A stretch of 64,000 nt of DNA from Agarophyton chilense (GCA_030374765.1 JARGXX010000016.1:1426001-1490000), one strand, 5' to 3'. Shown: positions 33,089 to 44,208, counted from the stretch's first letter. Numbers and translations: made by a program. Notes: a model not told the origin generated them from the sequence alone.

Positions 33089-34761
33089 AGATCCGTGTGA
33101 AACGCGCGGATGGGGAACTGGGTTTGCTTTGATCAACAGAGGTTTAGATGTTGGATATGCGGATTATATGTGTAGGGTGAGTTAGTGAGGGGGCTGCCGC
33201 ACAATGCAGGTTTGAGATGGTGACCAGGTGGTGCACTGGTGGAGCGTTCTGACGGCGGCGCCGCAACGTATGGGTGGCACTGCTGTCGCATCACGGCCAA
33301 AGTTGCAACGCAGGAAAAACCAGTGCGCAGTGTGTACAGTAATAGAGAGTGTGTGTGTGTCACCTTACACGAGCAGGGCACAGAGCCCTCTACCGTTGGT
33401 AATTGTAGAGTACTTGGAAATTTGTTCGATATGGTGGTCTCTGCAAGAATTGCAAGATGCGCTCAGAGGAGTCGGTATGTCGCGGCGAAAGTGGTACAAG
33501 ACGCAGAGAATTAAAGAGAAATTGAAAAGATGGGAGACTTTGATGTGAGACTACAGCTGGGATATGGGCAACGTATGTGATTGGCGTGGACATCCTGCGA
33601 CACTGACAACAATGGAAGATATGAGCAATGTGCGCAGTTGTGAGCACTAGCAATGCCAAGATACGATTGTACCTACAACAGGAAACCAACACCAAGATGA
33701 ACAGAGTTCAAAGGGCTAACACGCGGGTCAAGACGCTCAAGAAAGGGATAGATTGCGACACAGGCTCATGGCAAGCACAGATATTTATGCATTTGTTTGC
33801 ATGCTTGCTCAGGCATAGAATGGTTCAGTGGCTGCCGTTATCGTGGTGCAACGCTACTGAATTGGATAGTGTCGTTTCTGGGGCGTCGGAAACAGAACGG
33901 GGACGAAAGAGAGGGGCAGGGCCTGGAGCGAAGTGAAGTGAGACGGAAACAAGCTGGAGCGGAGTGAGGGGGGGGGGGTGGTAGAAAAGTGGACAAGAGG
34001 GCAGAGATGTGGAAAAGAGGAGGGCTGGCTGGCGCCACGAAGGCCACAAGGCAGACTACTGGCGCTGACGAGTAGAAATACGGCGGCACGGCGGTAGCCG
34101 TCTATCTGCTCACACAGCTGAGACTCAGCAAAGTTGACTCGTTGCTTACGCCGAGCGAAGCGCGGCAGCAAGCTGGCGCCACGTGTGCAAAAAGCAAAAA
34201 ATGGCAGCGACGTTGTGCGCCGCCGGCGGACTGCGGTTGATCGTCAAGGGGCGCGCAGTTGACGGAAGCGTGACGGCGGCATGTAACGCACGAGGCACAC
34301 GTGGCCGCGGGCGCTTCGCCCATTGGCCAAGCCCGGAATGCTCGTGCCGCGGTGCGACGACAAGTGTCGCCCTGTGCGCGCCGCGCGACACACCACCGAG
34401 CACTCTGACCAATCAGAACGCGGGGTTGGCGCGGCGCATTGTTCACTGCCGTCGATCCGCCTCCCGCTCCATTCTCGCGCGCCGCGCGCCGCCCAATCGC
34501 GCTGCTCGCTGCTGGCACGCCACGCCGCATCGCCCCCCCCGTCACGCTGGCTGTTTTGTTGCATTGCGCCCATGCACCGCGTCGTCGTCGCACGCTACTT
34601 AAAGTGCCCCCCCCCCCCCCCCCCACCTTGCCGCCTATTTCTCCCCATCAGCTTACTCCTTGCACGCGCTTCGCCCTTCCTTTCTTCGGAAACTAACATT
34701 GCTGCTAACTAGCGGTAACCCGCCCAGTTTTGGTTCTCCTTCTGCCCACTTTCTTTTTGCA
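33089..34761. promoter_or_regulatory. divergent promoter region of IleRS and eEF3
   Basis: 1.67 kb with no convincing gene; small overlapping frames on both strands are not supported. CACGTG boxes lie at 34180-34185 and 34298-34303. An uninterrupted run of 18 C lies at 34607-34624, followed by C/T-rich leader up to the eEF3 ATG. A run of 11 G lies at 33968-33978. Sequence before the IleRS ATG is pyrimidine-rich on its own strand. Both target genes act in translation, so a shared promoter is plausible. Confidence 0.55.
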
Positions 34762-37700
34762 ATGGCTTCCCCGACTATTACTCTTCGACAATTTGCGGCC
34801 GTCGACTCAATCAAGCCCGCCTTCGACAAACTTCTTACTGTCAAGGATGACCGCGCCGCCGCCGCATCTTCTTTTGTTGACGAACACTGCACATCTCTTC
34901 AGTCTCTGTTCGACGCCTCCCGTTTGGTGCCAGCCCTCGCCCAGGTGCTCTCCTCCTCCGACAAGAAGCGTGCAACAGAGCGTGAAATTGCCCTATCCGT
35001 TTACTCTGCACTCGTTTCACGCCACGGTCTCTCCGCCGCCCCTTACCTCTGCTCTATGCTTACCTCACTTCTCACCCTGATGGCGGACAAACACAGTCGC
35101 AATGTACAGAGCACTGCCACTGCTGCCGCTACCGCTTTGGTCGACGTGCTCCCCCCCGTCGCCAAGCGGGCCATCTGCCTGCAGCCCCTCGTCCAGGCGC
35201 TCAGCATTCAATCCAAGTGGCAGACCCAAGTTGGTGCCCTCACCCTTATTTGCAAGATCGCCACCGATGCACCTCACGAGATTGGCTCATGCATGCCTGA
35301 CCTCGTGCCGGCCGTGGCCCCGCTCATGTGTGAGGCAAAGGCTGTACTTTCTAATGGCGCAAAGAATGCCATGTCCACCATGTGTGACTGCATTGACAAC
35401 CCAGACGTGAAACCACTTGTCCCTCATCTCATGACGGCTCTTGGCAATCCCACCAAGGTCGAGGATGCCATCCACAAGCTTGCCGCAACCACTTTTGTTG
35501 CCCAGGTGGAGTGTAATGCGCTTGCCATCACTGTCCCTCTCCTTAAGAGGGCCTTCCAGACTCGTTCGACCCCTCTTAAGCGTATTTCGGCCAAGATCAT
35601 TTCCAACATGGCAAAGCTTGTGGAGCGTCCGTCGGACGTGCAGCCTTTCATCCCCTCTCTCATGCCCGCTCTCAAGCGTTCTGCTGAAGAAATCTCTGAC
35701 CCAGAGGCTCGAGTGGTGTGTGCCGATGGTGTTGAAGTACTGGACTCTGCTTCCAAGGGTGAAGGAATGGCTCCCGAACCTCCGCGCGTCCAGCATGATA
35801 CGCTCTTGGCCACTTTGAAGGAAAGCTGTGGCACGTCTGACGCAAACGCCTCGTTTGACATTGCCCTGCAATTCGCGGTTCAGGAAGTTTCCATTCTCAT
35901 TGCCAATCAGGCCCTCGATATCGACGAATGGAAGGTTTCTCTTATTCCTATTTTCACTCCGTTTGTTGCCGACTGTTCTGTTGAGGACCTGGTCAAAGAC
36001 ATGCTTTCCAAGTGTACTAAGTACATGACAATTGTGGACGAGGAAGAGGAGGAGGAAGATGCTGAGGAACTCTGTCGTTGCAAGTTCTCGCTCGCCTATG
36101 GTTCTAAAGTTCTCCTCAACAACACCGACCTCCGCCTGAAAAGAGGTTTCCGCTATGGACTTCTTGGTCCCAATGAGTGTGGTAAAACCACACTCATGCG
36201 CGCCATTGCGAACGGCCAAGTCGAAGGATTCCCCCCTCCTGATGAGGTTCGTACCGTGTTTGTGGAAGCTGATATTCTAGGTGAACTAAGCCATCTCAAT
36301 GTTGTGGACTACGTATTTGCCGATGAGGCCATCAAAGCTTGCAATGTTCCACGTGAGACAATTGAATCTGTTTTATCCTCTGTTGGTTTCACGAACCTCA
36401 TGCTCACCGGTTCCGTTTCCTATTTGTCCGGAGGTTGGCGTATGAAGCTTGCGCTTGCTCGCGCCATGCTTCAGAATGCTGATATTTTGCTTCTGGATGA
36501 GCCAACTAACCATCTGGACGTTGTCAATGTGAAGTGGGTCGAGGACTACTTGAACAATCTTAAAGACGTTACCTCGATCATCGTGTCGCATGACAAGGGT
36601 CTACTCACGAACGTCACTACTCACATTATTCAGATTGAGAATCTCAAGCTTAAGCTACACAAGGGTAATCTCATGGAATTCGTCAAGAAGGTACCGAAGG
36701 CCAAGTCTTTCTTCGAGCTTAAGACATCGAAGTCGAAGTTCAGCTTCCCGAAGCCGGGTGTTCTTGATGGCATCAACTCTAAAGGAAAGGCCATCATCAA
36801 AATGGAAAACGTTCAATTTACGTACCCTTCAGCCAATCGCCCGCAAGTTGCTGGCATTACAATCCGTTGTTCTTTGGCCTCTCGAGTAGCCTGTATCGGT
36901 CCGAACGGAGCTGGTAAATCTACTATCATCAAGCTGCTCACTGGAGAATTGGAGCCTGATGCAGGATCTGTGTGGAAGCATGCTAATTGCCGTATCGGTT
37001 ACATTGCGCAACACGCCTTTCACCACATCGAAAATCACCTTGAAAAAACCCCAAACGAGTACATCCGTTGGCGGTATGCATATGGTGAGGATCGTGAAGC
37101 GTTGCAGAAGGATACCATGCAGGTTAGTGACGAGGAACTGAAACTCATGAAAACTCCGATTCAGTATGTGTGGGCATCTGAAGACGGAAATGAGCATCGT
37201 GAAAAATTAGTAATCGACCGTCTCACTACCCAGCGCCGTACCAAGAAGGGCACGAAGGCCGACTATGAGTACGAAGTGAAATGGGTCGGTAAACCGTCCA
37301 CCTTCACGGCCTGGCTGAGTCTCGAGAAATTGGAGAAGTATGGATGGAATAAGGCAATTAAGACTGTCGACGAAAAGGTTGCTTCACGTGCCTCTGCCTA
37401 TACTATGCCCCTCACATCATCCAATGTCGAGAAGCATCTTGAAAATTGTGGACTTGACCGGGAGTTCGGAACACATTGCCGATTGGGTGCCTTATCTGGT
37501 GGTCAAAAAGTTAAAGTGGCTCTTGCGGCTGCGTTGTGGAATTGCCCTCATATCATTATCCTGGATGAACCTACTAACTATCTCGATCGGGACTCACTTG
37601 TGGCCCTCGCCAATGCTATCAAGGCGTTCGAAGGAGGTGTCGTCATTATTTCACATAATTCAGAGTTCACTGGAGAAGTGTGCCCGGAAGTGTGGAATTT

Positions 37701-37971
37701 GACACCTGCCACCGACACTGAGCCTGCAAAACTCAATCTTGAAGGTGATTTGGACTGGACAAAAAACGCTGAGAAAGATAAGATCGAAACAAAGCAGATT
37801 ACAGAAATGACAGATGCATTTGGCAATACTGTGAAGGTCAAAGGTCCGAAGAGAAAGAAGCGGATGTCTCGTCAGGAGAAGAAGAAGCTAGACCGCAAGC
37901 GCGCCGCCCAAAAGGCCGCCGGTGAGTACTATGAGGGTATCAATGGTACTGATTCAGAAAGTGAGTACTGA
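34762..37971 (+). CDS. TEF3: translation elongation factor 3 (eEF3), ABC-F-related ATPase
   Basis: 1069 residues, close to the 1044 of yeast eEF3. In fungi it binds the ribosome, uses ATP, and helps release deacylated tRNA from the E site with eEF1A and late translocation. The order is as in the family: HEAT repeats (about 1-310), a helical bundle, ABC1 with GPNECGKTT (469-477) and LSGGWRM (555-561), then ABC2 with GPNGAGKST (713-721) and LSGGQK (911-916). A chromodomain-like insert in ABC2 lies around 800-865 (YEYEVKWVG, Tyr835), and the C-terminal tail is Lys-rich. Walker B in ABC1 is LLLDEPTNHLD and in ABC2 IILDEPTNYLD. The ATG at 34762 gives the expected N-terminus; upstream frame has no ATG. 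eEF3 is best known from fungi but also occurs in various algae and protists. Confidence 0.97.
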   Translation: MASPTITLRQFAAVDSIKPAFDKLLTVKDDRAAAASSFVDEHCTSLQSLFDASRLVPALAQVLSSSDKKRATEREIALSVYSALVSRHGLSAAPYLCSMLTSLLTLMADKHSRNVQSTATAAATALVDVLPPVAKRAICLQPLVQALSIQSKWQTQVGALTLICKIATDAPHEIGSCMPDLVPAVAPLMCEAKAVLSNGAKNAMSTMCDCIDNPDVKPLVPHLMTALGNPTKVEDAIHKLAATTFVAQVECNALAITVPLLKRAFQTRSTPLKRISAKIISNMAKLVERPSDVQPFIPSLMPALKRSAEEISDPEARVVCADGVEVLDSASKGEGMAPEPPRVQHDTLLATLKESCGTSDANASFDIALQFAVQEVSILIANQALDIDEWKVSLIPIFTPFVADCSVEDLVKDMLSKCTKYMTIVDEEEEEEDAEELCRCKFSLAYGSKVLLNNTDLRLKRGFRYGLLGPNECGKTTLMRAIANGQVEGFPPPDEVRTVFVEADILGELSHLNVVDYVFADEAIKACNVPRETIESVLSSVGFTNLMLTGSVSYLSGGWRMKLALARAMLQNADILLLDEPTNHLDVVNVKWVEDYLNNLKDVTSIIVSHDKGLLTNVTTHIIQIENLKLKLHKGNLMEFVKKVPKAKSFFELKTSKSKFSFPKPGVLDGINSKGKAIIKMENVQFTYPSANRPQVAGITIRCSLASRVACIGPNGAGKSTIIKLLTGELEPDAGSVWKHANCRIGYIAQHAFHHIENHLEKTPNEYIRWRYAYGEDREALQKDTMQVSDEELKLMKTPIQYVWASEDGNEHREKLVIDRLTTQRRTKKGTKADYEYEVKWVGKPSTFTAWLSLEKLEKYGWNKAIKTVDEKVASRASAYTMPLTSSNVEKHLENCGLDREFGTHCRLGALSGGQKVKVALAAALWNCPHIIILDEPTNYLDRDSLVALANAIKAFEGGVVIISHNSEFTGEVCPEVWNLTPATDTEPAKLNLEGDLDWTKNAEKDKIETKQITEMTDAFGNTVKVKGPKRKKRMSRQEKKKLDRKRAAQKAAGEYYEGINGTDSESEY

Positions 37972-38767
37972 GGACACTATGAACATCTTCAATGCTACAG
38001 ATACGCTCTCCAGCGTTCTTTCCAATAGTAAGTCCTTCACAAGGAACATGTGGCACTCCCGCTTATATAAACATTTTTGTCGCTTGAAAATATATTGCGT
38101 CTTCCGAAGGTTTATTGAGTTGCACTTTAAATTCTACGATCGTTTACGCTAAAAATTCAGGTAGTACGACGGCGAATTCAGCTTACCTCTCTTCTCTCAA
38201 ATCAGACTTGTACGACAGTCCCCTGACCTTGATCGTTTCCCGTGCGTGAGCGCATGCCAATTGCACGAAGATATCCGATAATTCTATGGCTATTACATAG
38301 TGTTGTTCAATATCTAATTGTTCTTCACACGCGGCGAGTTGGACTTTCGAACTGCGATTCTATAAGTATCCGCAAGACCAAATGAAATACATCTCGCGCT
38401 GTTTACTGCCGGAAGGCGATTGACTCCAACACAAAACTCACATGCCGGCGGCCGACGGATGCGCTTTCCATTAGATTCACCTCGAGAGCGACAGCGAAGG
38501 TCAAGTATTCCCTACCCACCAAGTATATTCCTTTCACGGCAAATATTCCCTACACGGCAAGAATTCCTAAGCCGGAAAATTGTCCTAATCGACTGGGATT
38601 TCCGAAGCTCGCTGCAGCAAGAGAAGCATGTTCGTGGATATGGAAACCTATAGCGTTACTGATTAGAATTGCTACTCAAGTGTACTTGACCTACGAAGCA
38701 TTGGTTCTCGTCTACGAAACTGAATCCTGTAATCTCAAGTGGCAAAAATTTAAACTTTGCTGGCAAG
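37972..38767. other. spacer between eEF3 and topA 3' ends
   Basis: About 0.8 kb, convergent genes on both sides. No gene seen. It includes the short tandem repeat at 38507-38580. Confidence 0.5.
38507..38580. repeat. degenerate 18-20 bp tandem repeat, four units
   Basis: Four successive units begin ATTCC, followed by CTA or TTT and then a CACGGCAA-like segment; the middle two are most alike (ATTCCTTTCACGGCAAAT and ATTCCCTACACGGCAAGA). No known role. Confidence 0.5.
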
Positions 38768-41578
38768 TCATGAACTTCGTTTTGCATCGACTGCAGTCCT
38801 AACCGTCTTTCGTCTTCTGGGCTTAGTGGACGTTGACGTCTTAGATGATTTCTTAGTTGTTGCGGTTTCCGCGTCCTTGAGCTTTTGCACTTGCTTTTCG
38901 CGACGCAGACGCTTTCGGTATTCTGTTGCGTTCACGAGCTCGAGAGCATGGTCAAGACCAACATCCAAGACGCCCACATCAGCATTTCGAAGTGAGACAT
39001 ACGTTTCGCCGTGAACGACATAGGGTCCGTACGGTCCTATTGCGGCGTGAATCTCATGGCCTGTATCAGGATGTGTGCCAAGAAAACGAGGCAGGCTTAG
39101 TAGCTTCAAGGCCACTTCAACAGTCACATCTCCGGCATCCATTCCTGGAAGAAGCCCGCTTCGCTTCGGTTTTTCGCCGTCTGGATAGTCGTCCTCTTTT
39201 CCAAGTTGTACGTATGGGCCGTATCTTGACATCTTTAGCATCAAGTGCAATCCCGTTTCAGGATCAGTCCCGATTACAGGATCTTGAGCAATTCGGAGTA
39301 CCTTCTCTAGTCGGGCTGCTGACAAATCGTCTGCTAGTGTCGTCTTCGGTAGCGACGCAATTACTCTCCCTGCTCTTTCAACGTACGGTCCGTATGAACT
39401 GACCAGTATTCTTGTAAGCGACCAGTCATTAAGTTGCGGATCACTGTCGAAAGTTGAGAAAGCGCCTTCGGAATCTATACCATTCTTATCTGCTTTTGAT
39501 GCACCGCTAGATTTCTTTTTCCGTCCAACCCCTTTCGTCTCTTCCAGATCGATGCCTTGAAGCATGCCCTTGGGCATGTTTGGCAACGAAATTCTCCGAA
39601 ACTCACTTGGATGAATCTCGTTTTGACTGCGTTCCACATTCGCAGCGAGTCCTTTCTCACCGCAGTAGTATTCTTTCAAAAAATGGGTTCTCTCGGCGTT
39701 CCCGGCAGCGATTTGGTCCAGAGCCGTCTCCATGTGCGCAGTGAACTCAGCATCAATAAATGAAGGAAAGTGATGGGCCAGTAGCTTTTCTACAGCAAAC
39801 GCTGTGAGACCAGGGACCAAAGCTCGTTTCGGTATTTTCTTCTCCTCAGGTAAGGAACTGCCGCGAAATACGTAGCCGCGCGTTATTAGCTTTTCGATAA
39901 TACCTGCGTAAGTACTTGGCCGACCAACACCAAGCTCTTCCAAAACTTTGACTAAGGACGCATCGTTGTATCGCGGTGCGGGCTTTGTCTCATGATCCAG
40001 TACCTCTACATGCTGCATGCCCAACGACATGCCCTCTTCGACTTCCGGTAGGAAAGAGGAATCCTCTTGAGACCAGTTTGTCTGATAAGCCTTGAGAAAG
40101 CCTGGATTGACAATTGTTGTTCCCGTAGCTTTAAATTCTGCCACATCACGGCCACCGTCCCCCAGGATCGGAACCTCAATCTTAACTGTCGTGCCGTGGA
40201 GTTTCGCACTGCACATCTGAGATGCCAGAGTTCGTCGAAAGATAAGCGAATACACAGCCTGCTCATCTTTGTCCATATCCATTACGTCCTGAGGCTGTTT
40301 GAACCTGGTACCAGCCGGACGAATGGCTTCATGAGCTGCCTGAGCTGCTTTAGGAGTAGAAAGGCTCGTTTTTGTGTCTTGTTCACGAAGCATCTCCCTT
40401 CCATACAATCTTTCGACTGCTTCACGACAGGACTCGACGGCTTGGTCACTAAGTTTGGGGTTATCCGTTCGCATATATGTAATAAGTCCATTTTCATAAA
40501 GCTTCTGGGCAATTCGCATGGTCTTTCCAGCACCGAAGCCGAATTGGTTTCCACATTCCTGTTGCAACGTGGATGTGATGAGCGGTCTTGGTGGGTGACG
40601 CAAAGTGTGGCGGTTTACGACCGACCGAACTCTGGCATTTCGACGATCTAAACGATCGCACAGCTCTTGCATCCTGTCATGAGGAAATGGAATTAGCGCA
40701 CTGTCTAAAGCAGCTTGAGTAAGTTTCCCTGTCTCGTCAACAAAATCACTGCCTTTAACCATCCGCATACCATCAACGCTAGATAAAGTTGCATTTAATG
40801 AGCTGGAGTTCACAAGAAACGTAGCGTTTGCACCACAATACCTGGCTGCACGAAACCGTAACCTCTTGATTTCACGTTTGACAATGACAGACATAGCGAC
40901 GCTTTGCACACGACCGGCACTCAAACCGCGAGCTATCTTCTTCCATAGCAACGGAGACATTGTGTATCCTGCTAGACGATCAAGAACTCGACGCGTTTCC
41001 TGAGCTCTGACGAGATTCATGTCGACTTCACGACAATTTGAAAATGCATTTAGGATAGCGTTTGGAGTAATCTCCTTGAAGACAGCTCTTTTGACTGGCA
41101 CGCTGGGTTTAAGAACCTCTGTTAGGTGCCATGAAATGGCCTCTCCCTCACGGTCATCGTCGGTGGCCAATATCAGCTGCTGACTCTCATTGAGCTTCTT
41201 ACGTAATTCGCGAACAATCTGCAGTTTGCCCGATATCAAGACGTATAATGGACGGAATTGGTTGTCTATATCGACGCCCAGCCTCGCCCAGGGCTCGCTC
41301 TTGTACTTTGCCGGAATACGTTTCGCAGAAGAAGGAATCTCTCGTATGTGACCCACGCAACTGCGAACCGCGTAATTGGGAGGGAGGATCTTTTCAATGG
41401 TGAGCGCTTTGGCAGGCGATTCGACTACGACCAAGGTAGGTATTCGATCGATGGGCGCATCATGCCTAGCGGCAGAGGCAAAAACTCGACAGCGAGGGCG
41501 AAAAACGTTAGGTCCAGGAAGCTGGCGCTTGAGGAAAAGCGGCACAAGAAAACAGGGAACTCCACGGGCGGGCTTCAT
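38768..41578 (-). CDS. topA: DNA topoisomerase I, bacterial type IA, probably organellar
   Basis: 936 residues, single exon. It relaxes negative supercoils by a covalent 5'-phosphotyrosine intermediate. The toprim domain has VVVESPAKA (Glu53) and TDDDREGEA (140-147), and the active-site block is TYMRTDN with Tyr368. Near the C-terminus three GPYV repeats (about residues 728, 786 and 847) match the topoisomerase C-terminal repeat of the cyanobacterial/plastid-type TopA rather than the zinc fingers of the Escherichia coli enzyme. The first 45 residues precede the toprim fold and are rich in Arg, Pro and Ala with no acidic residue before residue 40, as expected of a transit peptide. I infer a plastid (or mitochondrial) enzyme encoded in the nucleus, probably of cyanobacterial origin. 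The C-terminus is Lys/Thr-rich. Confidence 0.95.
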   Translation of the reverse strand: MKPARGVPCFLVPLFLKRQLPGPNVFRPRCRVFASAARHDAPIDRIPTLVVVESPAKALTIEKILPPNYAVRSCVGHIREIPSSAKRIPAKYKSEPWARLGVDIDNQFRPLYVLISGKLQIVRELRKKLNESQQLILATDDDREGEAISWHLTEVLKPSVPVKRAVFKEITPNAILNAFSNCREVDMNLVRAQETRRVLDRLAGYTMSPLLWKKIARGLSAGRVQSVAMSVIVKREIKRLRFRAARYCGANATFLVNSSSLNATLSSVDGMRMVKGSDFVDETGKLTQAALDSALIPFPHDRMQELCDRLDRRNARVRSVVNRHTLRHPPRPLITSTLQQECGNQFGFGAGKTMRIAQKLYENGLITYMRTDNPKLSDQAVESCREAVERLYGREMLREQDTKTSLSTPKAAQAAHEAIRPAGTRFKQPQDVMDMDKDEQAVYSLIFRRTLASQMCSAKLHGTTVKIEVPILGDGGRDVAEFKATGTTIVNPGFLKAYQTNWSQEDSSFLPEVEEGMSLGMQHVEVLDHETKPAPRYNDASLVKVLEELGVGRPSTYAGIIEKLITRGYVFRGSSLPEEKKIPKRALVPGLTAFAVEKLLAHHFPSFIDAEFTAHMETALDQIAAGNAERTHFLKEYYCGEKGLAANVERSQNEIHPSEFRRISLPNMPKGMLQGIDLEETKGVGRKKKSSGASKADKNGIDSEGAFSTFDSDPQLNDWSLTRILVSSYGPYVERAGRVIASLPKTTLADDLSAARLEKVLRIAQDPVIGTDPETGLHLMLKMSRYGPYVQLGKEDDYPDGEKPKRSGLLPGMDAGDVTVEVALKLLSLPRFLGTHPDTGHEIHAAIGPYGPYVVHGETYVSLRNADVGVLDVGLDHALELVNATEYRKRLRREKQVQKLKDAETATTKKSSKTSTSTKPRRRKTVRTAVDAKRSS

Positions 41579-43319
41579 CTCTGCGGTTGGACATCATTCA
41601 GGGTTCAACTCAGGGGCCGGGGGATGACGGAGATTCCCACAGAAGAAGCTGCAGAAATTGAGCTGAACCACTAGAACACGTGTAGAACTAGCTGCCAATT
41701 GACGGAGGGTCTCGGAAGAAATTTTGGAAAATTGGAGGTACGAGAATGTTTTTGTCAAAAAAAGCGAAAGGTAACGCAAGGTCACCTAATTTGGAAAATG
41801 TGCTCTATTGTGGTGTACATAATTTGGTCATGTTCTGTAGGAAATCTCCATCAGAGAAAGCGTCAAACCAAACCTGAATACTTCCGCCGTTGCCTCCTTC
41901 CCGCCAACTTTAGGGCCCGATACATTTTGGCGCGCCGTTTGAATGTAGAAATGAATGGCTTTCTTGACATGTGGCAAACACGGTCTGCAACCAGCAGAAA
42001 CTCGTTCAAACCATCGCAAAAGATTGAGAATACACCGTGAACAGGAAAACTAAAGCCATTTCCCGCCTAGATCCCCCTCACCTTTTTTACTTCGTCCCTT
42101 TGGCGAAAATTGAAAAAAATACAGCTCAGTTATTTGGCGCTTCTCAGACAGCTTACGCTCGATCTTTATTTTTGGTCAGGTGTGAAAGGTAGAAAGTCTC
42201 CGTCCTTTCGTGAACCCAGCAGAACTGAGGGCCGTTCTATGAGTTGACGCAGATGATGAGCGGAAACAGGAAACCTCAAAAGGACCAATACAAGGGTTCC
42301 ACGTTTACGCTCATCATTTCCAAGTCATAATCTGGTAGGCACGCCCATAATTTCCGCCTACATGGAAATGATGACGTTTTCTGTGCAAAACTCCTCTTTT
42401 ATACAAAGAATACCCGTCGTTGTCTACTTCCTTTTTTAAAGTGAATTCATGCCCAGGAAACCATATCCCATGATAACAATCGGGAAGACAATCGAAACAA
42501 TCTTTCTGCTCATAGCTGTGCACTTTCTACAACACCAGCACATCCTACAGACAATCAAAACACCGATAGGCATGAAACTCCTCCAAAATCATATTCTGAA
42601 CCATGGAAACTCCACTGTGCTGCTTCATTTGACAACAGCCAGTAAAGAAGGCTCTCAAATCTGTGAGGATAGTAAGAGCAAACCAAGCCAATACGAAGCG
42701 AAAAGTACTTGCATGCAAGATGGTACAACGGCAGGTTAACAAGCAACAATTTGAAACCCTAACGAATCCCCAACCAAACAAGAACCAAGATCTAAAGTTT
42801 TCGCACTCTTTTCTACCCACAATAGTCAGAATTAATCGCTGAAACGACAAGATAGAAAGCTTGCAAAGGGTTCGCGGAGATAGTTTTACCGTAATCGACG
42901 GAGTAGTCATTTTGAACGCGTCTAGGGTAAAGGAGATGACACCTACATTAACTGTTTCAGGAGAAGGGCGAAAACCTGGCTTTAAAGCTGTGGAGTTCTG
43001 CAGACTGCTTCTTGTGTTAGTAGACACCAGAATGAAGTCAACGAGGCAGAAGTTAATGGAATGTTTCTATCGCGAGCAGATGAATCAAGAAATTTGCGAT
43101 CTTTAAACAGAGAAAATTGCAACTTTGTGTAATGACTGTGCATTTAAGCCGAGATGCAATACTGTGATAGCAGGAGGTGTTACAATAAGTGCCATTTTTA
43201 TGATTAACACGGCTCTTAGGTCTCATGGGCGAGATGGAGGTGTATTAAAGAGGAAGTTTTCCGAATTTAAAAGTTTGTACGGAACTTGTTTATCACGATA
43301 TGAGTCATCAAGAAAAGGA
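41579..43319. other. gene-free spacer at the right edge of the host island
   Basis: 1.7 kb. Contains only short overlapping frames on both strands without recognisable content. The right end abuts the LTR of the large element; the five bases before it (AGGAT) could be a target duplication, but the matching flank is outside the window. Confidence 0.45.
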
Positions 43320-44208
43320 TGTAGGACAACGCTTGGAGCGGAAACACAACGAAGATGTTCGGGATCTTCCTCTCTTGAGAGACACGCCTCAGGCGGAGAA
43401 GACGCGTCCCAGCGGAGCACAGAAACAGAGCCACTCTGGAAAGGCACGACGGAGTCGGGTGTAAGATCGAGGCCAATCCGGCTGGATATGCCTAGAGTTT
43501 TTAGGTTCGCACGGCACAGTCTGGGGTGTGACCAATCCTAGGCGGAGCGGTACCACGGTGATAGTCGGAAAAGGAGCGAGGAAACACTCTTATGATGTGG
43601 ACGAGCGAGGTGAGTGAGGCGGCCACTCACGAGAGCCAAAAAAGAGAACAATAGGAAAACGGGGGCGAAACCCTATACAGGGTCGAGACTACGACAAGTG
43701 TCGGCGATTAAATATGAACCCACGGTGGTGGTAGCACTCTGGTTGACAGAGGGGTGGATGAACTAACGTGCAACGGGCGCTCACGCAGTATGCGGTGAAG
43801 ACGCGCCGAAGGCGAAAAGTTCAGAGCCAAGACTCCCTCCTTGGCCTCTCCCAAGAGGGTGATTACTAGGGAGCAGTGCTCAACCTCCTAAGTAGTGTGG
43901 CGCGCGGCCCCTGACAGTGGGCGCGCCCCCGAAAAATAGGCACTAAATAGCGATAGCGTAGCTATATAAAAACTAAAAAATACTAAATAATACTAACCAT
44001 TAGGTAGAATCCGGGCCACCTGTGGCACGCCTCGCACTCGAGCGTCGGCATCCGTGCAGTTCACGTGTTCCACCAGTGTGCACTTCCGGTCCTAACCGGC
44101 CGTCAGCACGCAATAGCGGTATAGCTTGTCATAGCCCAAGCTAGTCCTCAAGCGAGCGAACTCTCTAAGTCCTGCGAAGAAACCCCCCTTGAAGGGCATT
44201 GTCCTTCA
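43320..44208 (-). repeat. 3' LTR of the large element
   Basis: On the plus strand it starts TGTAGGACAACGC and its far end, read in reverse complement, starts TGAAGGACAATGC. These near-perfect inverted ends with TG/CA termini fit an LTR. Its first 257 bases match 63743-64000 at about 92%. A TATA-like TATATAAA occurs near 43972. Length 889 bp assumes the right end is correctly placed. Confidence 0.75.

Noticed and set aside
35287-36219. 310-codon frame antisense to eEF3
   Set aside because: Shadow of a strongly conserved gene on the other strand; no recognisable content.
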